Source: Sparassis latifolia (taxonomy: Eukaryota; Basidiomycota; Agaricomycetes; Polyporales; Sparassidaceae). From it: 64,000 bases of DNA. Positions 52,561 through 63,533 of the stretch are shown in pieces (the stretch's first letter is position 1; every line of letters starts with the position of its first letter). Where the stretch lies: positions 2,914,001-2,978,000 of the forward strand of contig CM031561.1 in assembly GCA_018466975.1 (NCBI GenBank), written 5' to 3'. The notes below the pieces were generated by a model. It had not been told where the DNA came from, did not search any database, and was given only the letters and a program-made list of their open reading frames with translations. Made by a program: the position numbers and the translations under genes.

Positions 52561-52861
52561 GTCAAAGTTAAAATTGTATTTTATTGCTAATCTTCAGATT
52601 ATATTAAGATTATCCTAAGATTATCTGAAAGATTATCCTGAGTTAATCTATGCACCTACAAATAAGTCTACTTAAAAGTAGCAATTCTCATGAAAATTTG
52701 CTACTTATTGATGGAAAAGATTATCTTTCATAACTGACAAAGATGTGATATCTATGTCCATAGGGTTTGGCTAATTATTACATATACAAACGATGTGATA
52801 AGTATATATATGGAGTCAGTAAATCTTTCGACTGTGGTGATGTCCCCACATTTTCAGCTTG

Positions 52862-53549
52862 TCAGCTTGATGCCAGACCGATGTTGGGTGAGATTCTACT
52901 GGGAGAGCTGGCTGCTCGAGTCTGGGTGCCTGCAAATGCTGATGACGAGTGCCTGTCATGTTGATTTTCAAAGTTGATAATCCTGTGTATATTTGCTCTT
53001 GCCCCCACCGCGAATGAGTACACCAACAAGTAAGCAGAAGGCAAGAAAGACTTCAAAGAAAAATGTCAGAGCTCAAGAGACAAGTCAGAAGACATAATCA
53101 CGTACCTAAAGCCCCAAATTTATCTTCACAGTATACCTTTATCCCCGCAGATTGTCTGACGGCCGCCGTGTAGTGATCCAGACCCAATGAGGCAGCCGCA
53201 TCGAGATTTTGAAGATCGGCATGTGTAATTTTAAAGAACAGCCCCCCATAATGTGCCCACGATCCTTGTACACAACAGATCTAGAAGCTAAGAAGTCAGT
53301 ACAAAGAATAAAGAACAATTAGAACATACCTGTAGGCCTAGACATGAAGTTTTGGCCGCCATTTTGAAGTTCTTCATCAATGCAATCCCCGTACTCGAGT
53401 GCTCTTGCATGGATGCGTCTGATAACAGGCGAGAGGAGGACAATTTCTGTATTTCTGTAGACACAATATGTTAGCACATGTGACAAATAAGAAACAGAAG
53501 TGACATACTTCGAGTCATCGTGACTCACTCGGAACCGCACACATGCCAT
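52862..53549 (-). CDS. Unidentified multi-exon gene fragment
   Basis: ATG at 53549 opens MACVRFRVSHDDSK, followed by a splice-donor-like GTATGT. Then NTEIVLLSPVIRRIHARALE and YGDCIDEELQNGGQNFMSRP, and after another possible intron ICCVQGSWAHYGGLFFKITH with LGLDHYTAAVRQSAGIKVY and a GTACGTG donor. A further exon may start at VGARANIHRIINFENQ. The splice pattern is consistent, so this looks like a real gene or a captured piece of one. I recognise no domain. Confidence 0.35.
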
Positions 53550-53972
53550 GACGATGAAGGAGTTTCTGAAAAACGAGATGTTAGCACACGAAGTTAAATA
53601 GTGAGGATATGGCTCACCTAGATGCGTATCAGCACTGGCCCATGACAGGAGCTGTTAGTCATATCTTTGGGCATGGTGCGCATGGAATGGATCGAGAGCC
53701 TACTTAGTCTCATGCATCCTTAATAGATTTCGTGGGACAGTGCTCTTGTTGAAGCAGCTCCCTGAGTTCGGGGTTTTTCCCACTGGGTTTTCCCTTGCCC
53801 TCAAATCAACTTTGATGCACTGGAAGCTGTGTAGATGAGTACGCATTGATTGGAGCAATTTCTGTCCTGGATGTGTTGTATCCTAGATTTCTGTAGTGTA
53901 CTGTGCACGGGTACATAGCAGAGATCTAGGTGTGACAACTCGGTGTTCCTGAATGGGACCAATGCCAGTAAT

Positions 53973-54006
53973 CTACCTACCTACCTACCTACCTACCTAC
54001 CTACCT
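53973..54006 (+). repeat. (CTAC)n microsatellite
   Basis: Eight to nine consecutive CTAC tetramers. Confidence 0.95.
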
Positions 54007-54207
54007 GGCCTCAATGCTAGTCTGCTTTCATTTGAGGGGTAAACACCGTCGCTCGCCATTTTGGAGTTACATAAGCATGTTGATCTCCGAAACGCATGGA
54101 GTGGATCTTGTAGAACGCGACACGTCGCCTTCAGCCTGAGGGCATCATCCTCATCGCGTAGTTTCATTCTAAGTGTTCACTCAGCTACCATCCTCGTAAT
54201 GTAGTAA

Positions 54208-54417
54208 TTGATTCTACATTATATTGGGCCACATTCTTTTGAATTCAGATCACCTGAAGGTCAGCTCTTGTGCCATCAAATCCTGGCCAAATCTGTACAC
54301 TGTGACCCTCACGATTATCAGCTCGAAGGTGTCTGCAAGGCACTAAATGGAGCTGATGTCCTCGCAATCACACTAACAGGCTCCGGAAAAACTGTGTTTC
54401 TCATGATGTCATCTTGA
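54208..54417 (+). pseudogene. RecQ-like helicase N-terminal fragment
   Basis: Contains a Q-motif-like DPHDYQLEGVCKALNGADVL followed by a Walker A motif LTGSGKTVFL. This spacing is that of RecQ-like helicases found in agaricomycete mobile loci (usually ATPTGSGKT; here Thr-Leu-Thr replaces it). The frame ends 20 bp later in a TGA and motifs Ia-VI are absent. A fragment only. Confidence 0.6.
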
Positions 54418-54689
54418 ACAGCATCGCAAGAGGTCGGAGTCAAGCCTACACATTGTAGATGTGAAAGTGAGGGCAGTCGTGTCAAGTCTGCGATCGGGAT
54501 GTAGTGACGGATTGGTGTAGAGGACTCATTACCGACAGCCTACAGGACTGTGGTATGAGTACATATTTTACCAAGGCATACTTACAAGGCCTCAAGAATG
54601 TGTTGACACGATGCGACAACCACTGTCTTGGGCAGGAACCCGCGGCCGGAAACATGGCCGAAATTCCAGCATTGCTTCAGCATCATCGT

Positions 54690-54900
54690 TCACGAGCCCA
54701 AGTTCTTCAAAATTACTGTCAGACCTGCTGGATGCCATTTAAGCACTGAGGTGTCATCGTAGACCTGGCCCTCGAGAATGACCCAACAACTTCTAAGCAT
54801 GTTATGCTTCTGAACCTCCTGGTAGGAGGTGTACTTCGGAGCAGCATCCCCGTGCGCAGCTGACTTCTTGTCCGAGCTCGCAGAGTCAAGGTTTAGCAGG
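54690..54900 (-). pseudogene. Cytochrome b5-like heme domain fragment
   Basis: Minus-strand frame with YTSYQEVQKHNMLRSCWVIL, then EGQVYDDTSVLKWHPAGLTV and ILKNLGS followed by a stop. It matches the first half of a cytochrome b5 domain: the first heme ligand His is present (WHPAG for the usual HPGG), but the second half with the other ligand is missing. Such domains head flavocytochrome b2 (L-lactate dehydrogenase) and related proteins; which parent gene is not clear. Probably a captured or decayed exon. Confidence 0.6.
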
Positions 54901-55029
54901 TGTGAGAATACATGGCGAGTTTGAATCCACTTGTCAATTAGGAGAAGCGAGCAGAGATACACACTCCGCAAAAATGCTCGCCTGCCCGTGCCCCACAGCA
55001 TAAACCATCCGACATGTATAAATGACATG

Positions 55030-55532
55030 ACTGTTGCAAAGAGGGCGAAGATACCCTGTTTATGCTCTGAGCATCATGGGTTATATATTGAACTCCCATG
55101 CACCTGTGAGCATCGACAATGACTTCCGGACGTTCAGGCCACTACACAGGGATCATCACATGCCCTCACCTTTACCTCACATGAAGGTCTTTCCACGGTG
55201 CTGATGTTTGCAAGAAAAGCCAGAGAAAAAAGTGATTGAGGTCTGGAGAGTATAGGCTCTCCAAAGTCATGGAAAAATCAGTCCAAACAGTGTAGTTTGG
55301 AAATGAGAGGTCGATTCCACTGCTTTTAATCCTACTAGAAGGTTGGTCAGGAATCCGAGCAAGATTCCTGCCCAAATGGTGACCCGAGAAATTTCTTCTC
55401 TCAGTTCTGTAGACAAGTGGAAGAGTTAGCGGACACGGTTGTCATGCAGAGAGGTGCATACAGTCACAGTATGTCACTAACTGAAGCTGTCACAATCGCG
55501 CGGTGGTGCGCCACTGTGTTCATCGTCCCCAC
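55030..55532. other. No supported gene
   Basis: Upstream flank of the Psf1 frame. No additional exon or promoter motif recognised. Confidence 0.3.
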
Positions 55533-55982
55533 GATGAGCTCGACTCATCTTCAATATGGCGACTTTGCCATGCAGCTGCTGACAGAATCTCGTCGCTCAA
55601 TGGCCACAGATACCCTTCTCAAATACAATGAAGTCCTCATCCACTCCATCCTCTGTGAGCAGCGCCAGCTTCTCCAGGCCACCCTCAATACTGCTGACCA
55701 AGACCTGGTGGTGAACAATCCAAAAATGTCCACCGTACTCCTCTACCAGACAGCAGTTTTGCACAACAAACAGTGTCTGCTTGCATATCATCATTGTCAT
55801 TTATGGAAGATAATATATACTGTTAATTAACAGACCTTTAAGATCAGCAGGCTCCTTACTTAGCAGACCTCTTCCAGGATTATCTTATCGGCAAGCTTTT
55901 AAACTGGAGGATTATCTCAAGATTATCTTTGAGATAATCCTAAGGATTATCTGAGTCTAAAAGAGATTTTTTTGAGTTGTCA

Positions 55983-56062
55983 TCAGCCAGGATTGAACCC
56001 TCAACCTTAAGGGGTGGTCACATGATTATGTGACAGCAGACACTTTAGCCACTACACCATAT
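55983..56062 (-). ncRNA. tRNA-like module, left arm of element 2
   Basis: Minus strand: ATGGTGTAGTGGCTAAAGTG, then about 40 nt, then GGGTTCAATCCTGGCTG. It resembles A and B boxes at roughly tRNA spacing. The internal part has an inverted CACAT/ATGTG stem. Confidence 0.4.
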
Positions 56063-56472
56063 GTGCTTGTAAGCTTACACTCATATGTAATATACATGAG
56101 AGATTTTGCTAAAGGGACTTAGGCAAATTCTGTCTACATGGGCATAACTAAGTGGAACACATCTTTAGTACATGCTTTATAATACAATCACATTGTTATC
56201 TCATCTTTAACAAAAACACTGTGATTATCAATTTCAAGTTCAGAGAATGAATCTTGAACAGTATCCATAAGGTGAACAGTAGTTTAGAACATATGCAAAT
56301 TAATATATAGGTATTGTAATATAAACAAGAGTATAGACTGTATGAAATGCCACAATGACATTCTTTGTCTTGAGTTTTATTTAGTTATGCTCATATAGAA
56401 AGAATTTGCCCAAGTCCCTTTAACAAAATCTCTTATATATATCACATATGAGTGTAAGCTTGCAAGCACATA

Positions 56473-56550
56473 TGGTGTAGTGGCTAAAGTGTCTGCTGTC
56501 ACATAATCATGTGACCACCCCTTAAGGTTGAGGGTTCAATTCTGGCTGAT
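56473..56550 (+). ncRNA. tRNA-like module, right arm of element 2
   Basis: Mirror copy of the left-arm module on the plus strand; B-box-like GGGTTCAATTCTGG. Confidence 0.4.
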
Positions 56551-57485
56551 GACAACTCAAAAACATCTCTTTTAGACTCAGATAATCCTTAGAATTATCT
56601 CAAAGATTATCTTCAGACATTCAAAGATTATCCTTTGCTAACTTAGGAGCCTGCTTATCCTCTCATGCTGTTAACTGGCACAATTTATTATCACCCATAA
56701 CTGACATCACTGTGCATATTACCACCACCGCCCCGAGAGGCTGAAGGATTTATACTGGTCTGTCAGTGGTGCACTGCCCCTTCTGCTTTCCATGCCATCT
56801 GCTTCTGCATCACAGAACGTGAATTCATCCAGTGGTGGCAACAGTGAATCTCCAGTGGACGTGCACTTGAAACTCTCGCTGCACGAAGTTGATCTCCTGC
56901 AATCACACATGGCCTTCCTTCTCACTCTCTGCACCGTGGTCTTTGCAGTGGACATGCAGGCTGAAGACATCGATCTGCTCGCTCCAATCACGCATCCCCT
57001 GAAGGACCTCCATATCTTGGTGCACATCGTCCGCGACTGTGGTGTCCACACCAAACAAGGTGCAATCGACTTTCGCCCAGGCCACACATTTTCAGTCTGC
57101 AGGTCAGACGTGGAGCATCTTATCATGCAAGGATTTTTGGAGGAGATATAGGAAGTATAGATGCTCACAGTGGGTATCTCGTGCAAATTTTCTGTGCTAT
57201 TTCTCACTTATTACTTTGCAAATTATTAATTCTCCGGTGGTCAAAACATGCACAGATAAAGCTGGAGAGCTTGCGCAAAAAAAGACAGGGACAAGCCACA
57301 GTATTAATACGAAAGAGCGGAGAATGGCATAACTCACCACAATGTGTATCTCTGTGCACATCAAGCCCTATGCACCATCAACAGATGGTTCCTCCCACTC
57401 CTCACACGCCCCCTGACCCACGTCCTGAATGTACCCTCCTCCTTGAGCACGTGCACATGCATCCGCGCATTCTTCCCCTCCAGGC

Positions 57486-60400
57486 TAGTGCAGAGCACAG
57501 GTAAACCCCTGGGTGTCCTAAAGCATACCCCTACCCGTACCCATGGGGGTATGGTACCCATGTTAAAGAGTATGAGTGTCACACAGGTTCTCACAGGTTA
57601 TGTACCCTTGATGGGTATACACGCGGGTTATGCAGATTTGTAGAGATAGTACAGAGGTATACACTACTCCAACTCAGGCAGGATGATAGCATCCCAACCA
57701 TCAAAGAGGCCATCATCCTCACCCTTGCCCTCCAGCCCCAACGTGACAGCCAATATGTCAGCAACTTGCACAAACCCGAGCCGGCTCCACTCCCCAAGAC
57801 AGAGGAGCGCGCGAATTGACTGCGCAGACAAGCCATTGCAGATGTGAGGCAGGAGAAGTCGGCCTTTGCTAAATAAGCGTTCGACATCCACGGATGTCAC
57901 TGCAGAGCCGCATCCGGGTCACTTAGTCAGATAGATACATTCAGGGTAGAATGTACTTACCAGAAATGGTCAGGTAGCTCATCACCATCCTTGAGAGACG
58001 TGGGTACTCCTTACGATGGGCATACAATCAACCCAGGGCATCATCAATGTCCTCTGTCAGCATGGCAAGGTAGCGCATGATTTTATCATAATCAGGTTGA
58101 GCATCGGGGGCATGGCGCTTGAGCAAGTTGTCGAACATGTTCACCGACGGATTCTGAGTACAGGCATGAAAAGTTTGTCAGTGATCGGTGCAGGACAACA
58201 GCACGAGCACTTACCTTGAGAACTGGCTCATGCGCATCATTGGAGGTGGCATCTGGTCCACCATGGGCATATGTGTATTTGAACTCGTCACGAACGAGTT
58301 CCTCTGCCATGTCGATCCACTGCTGCTCCCACCCAGCATGCTTGAAGTAGTCGAGCTTGTGAGTGGGATGGAGGACTGTAAATAAAATATAGTTAGTACC
58401 CAAAGCAAGTGTAAGAAATGTACTTACCCATCGCAATACGATACACGCTCGAGTGGTCCGTCTTGCTGTAGTAACAGTTCAGTGTCTTCTTCGTGAGGCC
58501 AATTGCAGCGCGAATGCATGGCTGGTACCGCTCCTCAAGGGATTCATCCGTGAGGTGCTCATTGATGATGTCCATGGCCGGGATGATCATGGGCAAGCTG
58601 GGAGTGTCACTATGTAGCATCGTTGAAGACCTGCAGGTGGGGGTGAGGAGGAGTCATGGTAGGCATGAGGAGGTGAGTCGTGGCGGGAACAATGTTGATA
58701 GTCATATGTGACTCACCTTGAGAACGTCATGCAGCTGCTCAGTGATCCGCCACTCCTCGTCACTCAGCTCATACTTGCACAACTCCCTGGACCTGTCCTT
58801 CGTCATCTCGTTGATTGCCTTCCGGTACTCTAGCATGAATTGCAACATCCTGAAGGTGTAATTCCATCGCGTGGCAGCATCTCGTGGCATATTCCTTTCC
58901 GGCAGGTCCAACTCGGCGAGCACCTTCAACCAAGCTGGCAACAGCTTGGTCGATGAGTGTATGATGGCATTCGCGATCTTCCGCAGCTACACAATGCGAC
59001 TCAAAGGGTGCATATGCAGATACTGACTCTTAACTAACCTTGATGAGCACGAGCTTCACAGGGTGGACACTTTCGTCCAGCTTGGCATGCTCCTCAGCGG
59101 AGAGTCCCTCTCACTCATCCTGCCATCCATCCAGATCATTGGCATCTTCTTCGCCCGCATCTTCTTCATTGACATCCACTTCCAAGTCTTTGGCAAGCTC
59201 GAGCAGCACTTTTTCAGCTTCATCAAGAGTGGCTGTGGCCTTCCTGGGCACCACATCGAACTGGCGCAACAGCGTCTTCGCGACAAGGTTTATAATGTGG
59301 TCGAAGCAGTGCGACCTGTTTGCCTGGCCTTTGAATGAATCAATGAGCTTCACAAGCTCATCAATCATAATGTCGTTCGATGTGGCATTGTCGGCTGTCA
59401 CTCCAAGCAACTAACCCCCAGGTGAGTCATTTACCCTCGATGATATTATATGAGTTTTCGCTGATGAACATACCTTCATAGTGATATTGAAATCCTCCGT
59501 CATCTTCGCAAATGTGACAGCCAAGTTAACACTGCTATGGGACTCTGCCACCTCCACGACATTGAGAACCATACGCAGGGGCACACCCTTGTGGTGCAGG
59601 TGCACCATGAACAGCATGATGGCCTTATTGTTTGGCAACGTCCACGCATCAGTGGCAAAATTCAGTTCACCATCGAACTCCTGCAAGTAAGTCAATATCT
59701 TTCATCTGCACTGATGCTCTTGCTCACCTGAAGCATCTTGGCCACTTGGGCACGACAGCATGCAAACACGTTGTGAACATCGCATGTCACTGTCCATCAG
59801 GAAGGTATTCAGAACTCTGGGCACCCCATCTTCATCAAACTCTGGAACGCGCGATCCTCGATGATCACAAATGGGCACAGGCTTTCTGAGACCCAGCAGA
59901 CGATCTCTGCCCTGGCATCTTATCATCAGCATGTCTCATATGACAGAAGATGCATGAATACCTGCACTCCTGCCGGCTGTGTTGCCATGTCGAGTATGTG
60001 ACTTTCCCTTTCCCTTTGCGTGTGAATGATGCCATTATAGAGCCAGACCGTGCAAATTTTTCCACTGCAGGGCACACATCATCCACATTTTTCATTTCAT
60101 CTGTGGCGGCCAATGCTTCCTCTTCCCAACAGGCCTTGATATGTTTCCTCATATTACCCGTGGAACCCTTGTTCCCATTATCAAGCCACCTTGAGATCTT
60201 CGTTCTGCACCCGCGATTCACGCAGTGGAACATGTGGATGTGCTTCCCCATTACATCAACCTCGATTGTGACCTCCAGCTTGAAAAAGGCATATGCGACG
60301 GACTTCCAGTCCTGGCGCACATGCTCTGCAATGTGAGTAAGGCATCATACTGATCTCATTGTATCTCACTGACCTAGCTCTTCGGCAGGTGTCTCATTCT

Positions 60401-60896
60401 TCTTTCTCTCCACAGCCTTTGCTCGCCTCAACTTTGAACAGTTTGGTTTTGCAGCGTGCTGGTTTTCCACGATGATGATATCATCTGAGTCATCGCCCTG
60501 GCTTATCACTACATCATCCTCATCTGGCACTCTTCAATGTGCACCCGATGATCGCATGGCACATCTGATGCCTCAGGGTCGCTTGACGTAATATGCGCCT
60601 TCTTCGCCTTCGGGCCCTTCTTTGATGTTGTTGTGTGACGTTTTGGCATGGAAGTGATGGATACCATGGCTTCGGGTATTTGAGTCCTTTTATGTGATTT
60701 TTTTGTAGTATCTAGTACAAGCAATAAGGTTTTGAGAGCCATGTGAATATGTACCTATTTAGAACATATGTGGCTGTGTTCTGAGGCACGGGTCCCTTGC
60801 GGATCCCTCAGGTTGAAGCATCGGTACCCCTACCCATACCCGTGGATACCCTTACCCATTACCCTTACGGGTTTTGATAACCCCTGCTCTGCACTA
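57486..60896 (-). mobile_element. hAT transposon with 8-bp target duplication
   Basis: The 3411-bp element is bounded by TAGTGCAGAGCA at 57486 and its reverse complement TGCTCTGCACTA ending at 60896. The flanking 8-bp CTCCAGGC occurs at 57478-57485 and 60897-60904. Subterminal clusters of TACCC/ACCCG-type motifs lie at 57525-57610 and 60822-60870, likely transposase-binding sites. It carries one transposase gene on the minus strand. Confidence 0.9.
57664..60742 (-). pseudogene. hAT transposase, several stops
   Basis: Order: basic N-terminus, a BED-type finger (FHCVNRGCRTKISRW with MRKHIKACW), catalytic region (CWVSESLCPFVIIEDRAFQ, FDGELNFATDAWTLPNNKAI, LGVTADNATSNDIMIDEL, NRSHCFDHIINLVAKTLL), helical insertion domain (MPRDAATRWNYTFRML), and C-terminal dimerisation domain (SVDVERLFSKGRLLL, LSAQSIRALLCLGEWSRLGF). 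At least five short introns. Defects: a one-base frameshift near 60530, two TGA at 59797-59799 and 59809-59811, and one TGA at 59111-59113. It cannot make an intact transposase, although the ends and target duplication are well preserved. Confidence 0.85.
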
Positions 60897-61223
60897 CTCC
60901 AGGCCCACTGCAAACCCAACCTTCTCTGTGATCCATGAGCGAAATGAGGCGAGCAATTCCGCCTGGGGCACGTGGAATGCCCAGATGTTGTCCATGGACG
61001 GCACCCATACCTTGATCACAATCAACCCATGCCGTGGGGCCCAGCAGTCTGTGCTGTCACCGCAACTGTCCTGCATGTCCAGGAAACTGGAGAGGGGCGG
61101 AGGGGTCGAGGTGCATGGGGGGTGTGGGTGCGAGATTGTGGGATGAGTTTTCTCTTTCTCCAGGGCACGTAATTGAAGCAGTTCGCTCTTCATTCGGTGA
61201 GGGATGTTTTTTTTTTTTTTCAT

Positions 61224-61768
61224 TCCTTGTTTATAGTCCTCGAAGGCGTAGCCTTATGGTAGACTATATGCAAACAGGTTCTAATCTGTCATATTCCTAA
61301 TCTGTCGGGTTGGTCGATCTCAGACATATGCCTTACAGCGAGGGTTTGTAAGTGATGAGTAAGTAATCATGCAGAACGGCAGCCTGTGTGTGATGCTGAA
61401 TAACCGGCAATCTCTAAGTCAATGTCCAAATCCATTTCCTCCGACTTTCCTCCCGGATCCGGACTGGCCGGACTGAATCCCCCCATGTCACAGAGTCCTT
61501 GCACGATGTACCCCTTCCCCAGGTCCCAACCGGAGATTTTTCTCCCATGCCATGCTTCTCACACGTGCTCAGGAGAGAGTCACAAAGCGCTGACAGATGC
61601 CAGGGCGTTAAATTCATGTTGCCGGCCGATTATAATGAAACAGATTGACAGGTGGATACTCGGCAGTACTCTGGATTCCAGAGACCTGGCCGCCGGCACG
61701 GAGGGCGGCACGATTTGCAATCAGAGCGGCTGAAGGGTTCCACAGTGTCTAAATTGTTTTCTCTGAGG
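61224..61768. other. No supported gene
   Basis: Upstream flank of the split minus-strand gene. Short frames only. Confidence 0.35.
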
Positions 61769-61875
61769 TGGGACCAAAGGGACTCGAACCTGTGGCTAGA
61801 TGAAAGGCAAAAGCCAAGCTTCCAAGCCGAACGAGCCCTACGAGGCCGTGGTGCCACTACTCCATGGTAGCCCCA
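61769..61875 (-). tRNA. tRNA-like sequence, possibly SINE head
   Basis: On the minus strand it starts TGGGGCTACCATGGAGTAGT and ends AGGTTCGAGTCCCTTTGG followed by TCCCACC. The B-box GGTTCGAGTCCC is perfect, and the two ends can pair as an acceptor stem with two wobbles (TGGGGCT with GGTCCCA). The T stem pairs poorly and the length (about 105 nt) is long, so a decayed tRNA or tRNA-derived SINE is more likely than a working gene. Confidence 0.35.
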
Positions 61876-62108
61876 GTGGGGGATGTTGTGCATGATGCTT
61901 AGCACCTTCTTGGGGGTCATTGGCATAGCGGGCATTGTGAGAGAGGATTGGTATGAGGTAGATGGCTTCAAGCAAGGATTTAGGTGAAAGTGGAGGGACA
62001 GGGAGTAAGCACGTTGTGGGTAGCTTCTTGGATAGATAAATCAGCGAGGTTGTAAATAGCAAAAAAAAAAGAGCGAGTAAGTGATGAATTAAGGATTGTG
62101 GACAGATG

Positions 62109-63526
62109 CACTTCAGGATACCCTTTATCCCTAGCTCTTAGCAACAAGATCTTCTATAGTATGTCATAGCTAAGAGCCTCTTAAGTGTCAGACTGACCAT
62201 GGTACCTATTATGTCCCAGGGCATTCTGTAGGATTGCTCAGGGCATAGATAGAGTAGTGGCTGGGCATATGGGATGATTATTATGTGGGATATCCTACTA
62301 GGCTAGGACATTAATTGTTTATCTCAGAATTACTGGTTGTCCCATGGTGTCAGGGGTATATAAGGATGTCCCACTGTAGCAAAATATGTATTTTAGGCTG
62401 TTGTATATTTGTTGTTTCATATTTTCATCTACTGCCACACTGTATAAACCTTAATTACATAGTACAGTAAACCAGTGCTTTACTGATACTTTAAACGAGA
62501 TGAAAGATCCACAAATAGTGGGATATCCCATACTAAGTTTTATATTCACCTGCAGTGTTATAATACTAATTACTGTGAGTGGTATGTATAACATGTTTAT
62601 CAGATCAAATAACAACTATAACAGGCCAAATAACAGTTCTTATTCTCGTGTTTCAAATGTAATTATACCTTTTCTGATGCAATGTTCAAATTAATGTGAT
62701 GTCACCTTTAGTATATTGCATCTAACATGAATATTCTATAACTTTCATTAATAGCCAGAAGAAACACAGTAACTCAGTCTACTTATACACTAGCAAATAA
62801 GAGACACTTTAATCAAGTCTGCTACTATAGAATGTACCTGAACAAAGCAAGGAAGACATTTGACCTAAGATTGCAGTAAAGTTGCATTCACAAACACATT
62901 CACCCAATGACTTCTTATACTCTGGGACATTATGCTATAGGATGGGATATCCCATCTAAGAACCTGTTACTCTCCAATCTTAATAATGCAATAACTAGTA
63001 TAGGTCTTTAGGTAATTATAGTAGTCTAACAGATATATTCAGACAAATAATAGCCTGAATAGCTGTCAGCATACAAATAAATCACATTTTGGGATGTCCT
63101 AAAAATGGGATATCCTTAAAATGAAATGTTCCATTTTTATATAAAGTGTTAATAAAACACTGATTTACTGCACTACGTAATTACAGTTTAAATAGTATGG
63201 CAGTAGATGAAAAGATGAAACAACAAATATACAACAGCCTAAAATACATATTTTGCTACAGTGGGACATATTTATGTACCCCTGACACCATGGGACAACC
63301 AGTAATTCTGGGATAAACAATTAATGTTCTAGCCTAGTAGGATATCCCACATAATAATCATCCCATATGCCCAGCCACTACTCTATCTATGCCCTGGGCA
63401 ATCCTACAGAATGCCCTGGGACATAATAGGTACCATGGTCAGTCTGACACTTAAGAGGCTCTTAGCTATGACATACTATAGAAGATCTTGTTGCTAAGAG
63501 CTAGGGATAAAGGGTACCCTGAAGTG
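62109..63526. mobile_element. 1.42-kb inverted-repeat element, 7-bp target duplication
   Basis: Arms of about 385 bp (62109-62493 and 63143-63526) are near-perfect inverted copies starting CACTTCAGGRTACCCTTTAT. The 7-bp ACAGATG flanks both sides (62102-62108 and 63527-63533). The 650-bp centre is AT-rich without a gene. It is a non-autonomous DNA transposon; the superfamily is unresolved (7-bp duplication, CACT ends). Recurrent GGGATATCC-type motifs lie in arms and centre. Confidence 0.9.
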
Positions 63527-63533
63527 ACAGATG

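Larger units (their letters stand above)
51599..52744. mobile_element. Long-TIR MITE with tRNA-like arms, element 1
   Basis: Inverted arms of about 400 bp (51599 to about 52000, and about 52345-52744) share their whole length with few changes. The left terminus is CAGTGATGTCAGTTATG. Target-site duplication: ATGATATC at 51591-51598 versus GTGATATC at 52745-52752 (7 of 8). An 8-bp duplication and CAG start point to hAT-type mobilisation. Each arm contains a tRNA-like module. No reading frame is present, so it is non-autonomous. Confidence 0.75.
55789..56712. mobile_element. Long-TIR MITE with tRNA-like arms, element 2
   Basis: Right terminus (reverse complement) is CAGTGATGTCAGTTATG, identical to the left end of element 1; the left end CATCATTGTCATTTATG is a diverged version. 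The arms pair over about 350-400 bp. Target duplication: TGCATAT at 55782-55788 and 56713-56719. The interior shares a CTTAGGCAAATTCTG motif with element 1, so both are one family. Non-coding. Confidence 0.8.
55533..57151 (+). pseudogene. PSF1: GINS complex subunit Psf1, split by MITE insertion
   Basis: Psf1 is part of the GINS tetramer of the CMG replicative helicase. The first part (55533-55788) reads YGDFAMQLLTESRRSM, LLKYNEVLIHSILCEQRQLL and HNKQCLLAY, matching the Psf1 A-domain. The second part (56720-57151) continues HHRPERLKDLYWSV and SGALPLLL, with the C-terminal B-domain LHILVHIVRDCGVH and RSDVEHLIMQGFLEEI before a TAG at 57149-57151. A 924-bp element sits between them. Without it and one copy of the target duplication, the frame is continuous and about 229 residues long, normal for Psf1. 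No introns are visible. The usual basic RNKR before CLLAY is HNKQ here, so the copy may have been non-functional already, or is a paralogue. Confidence 0.75.
57361..61223 (-). pseudogene. Possible PB1-domain gene, split by hAT element
   Basis: Two minus-strand pieces, 61223-60897 and 57485-57361, belong to one exon. The first reads GLIVIKVWVPSMDNIWAFHV, PQAELLASFRSWITEKVGF and AVGLE; the second continues EGKNARMHVHVLKEEG, TFRTWVRGRVRSGRNHLLMV. Removing the hAT element and one 8-bp duplication joins them in frame. The pattern (KVWVP..DIWAFRVP..LG.. WV.GR...GRN) resembles fungal PB1-type domains such as those in NADPH-oxidase regulators or Cdc24; this is from memory and uncertain. The 61223 end starts in a poly-A-coded Lys run and may not be the true exon start. 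Confidence 0.45.

Noticed and set aside
56719..57207. 162-residue minus-strand frame
   Set aside because: Antisense shadow of the Psf1 C-terminal domain.
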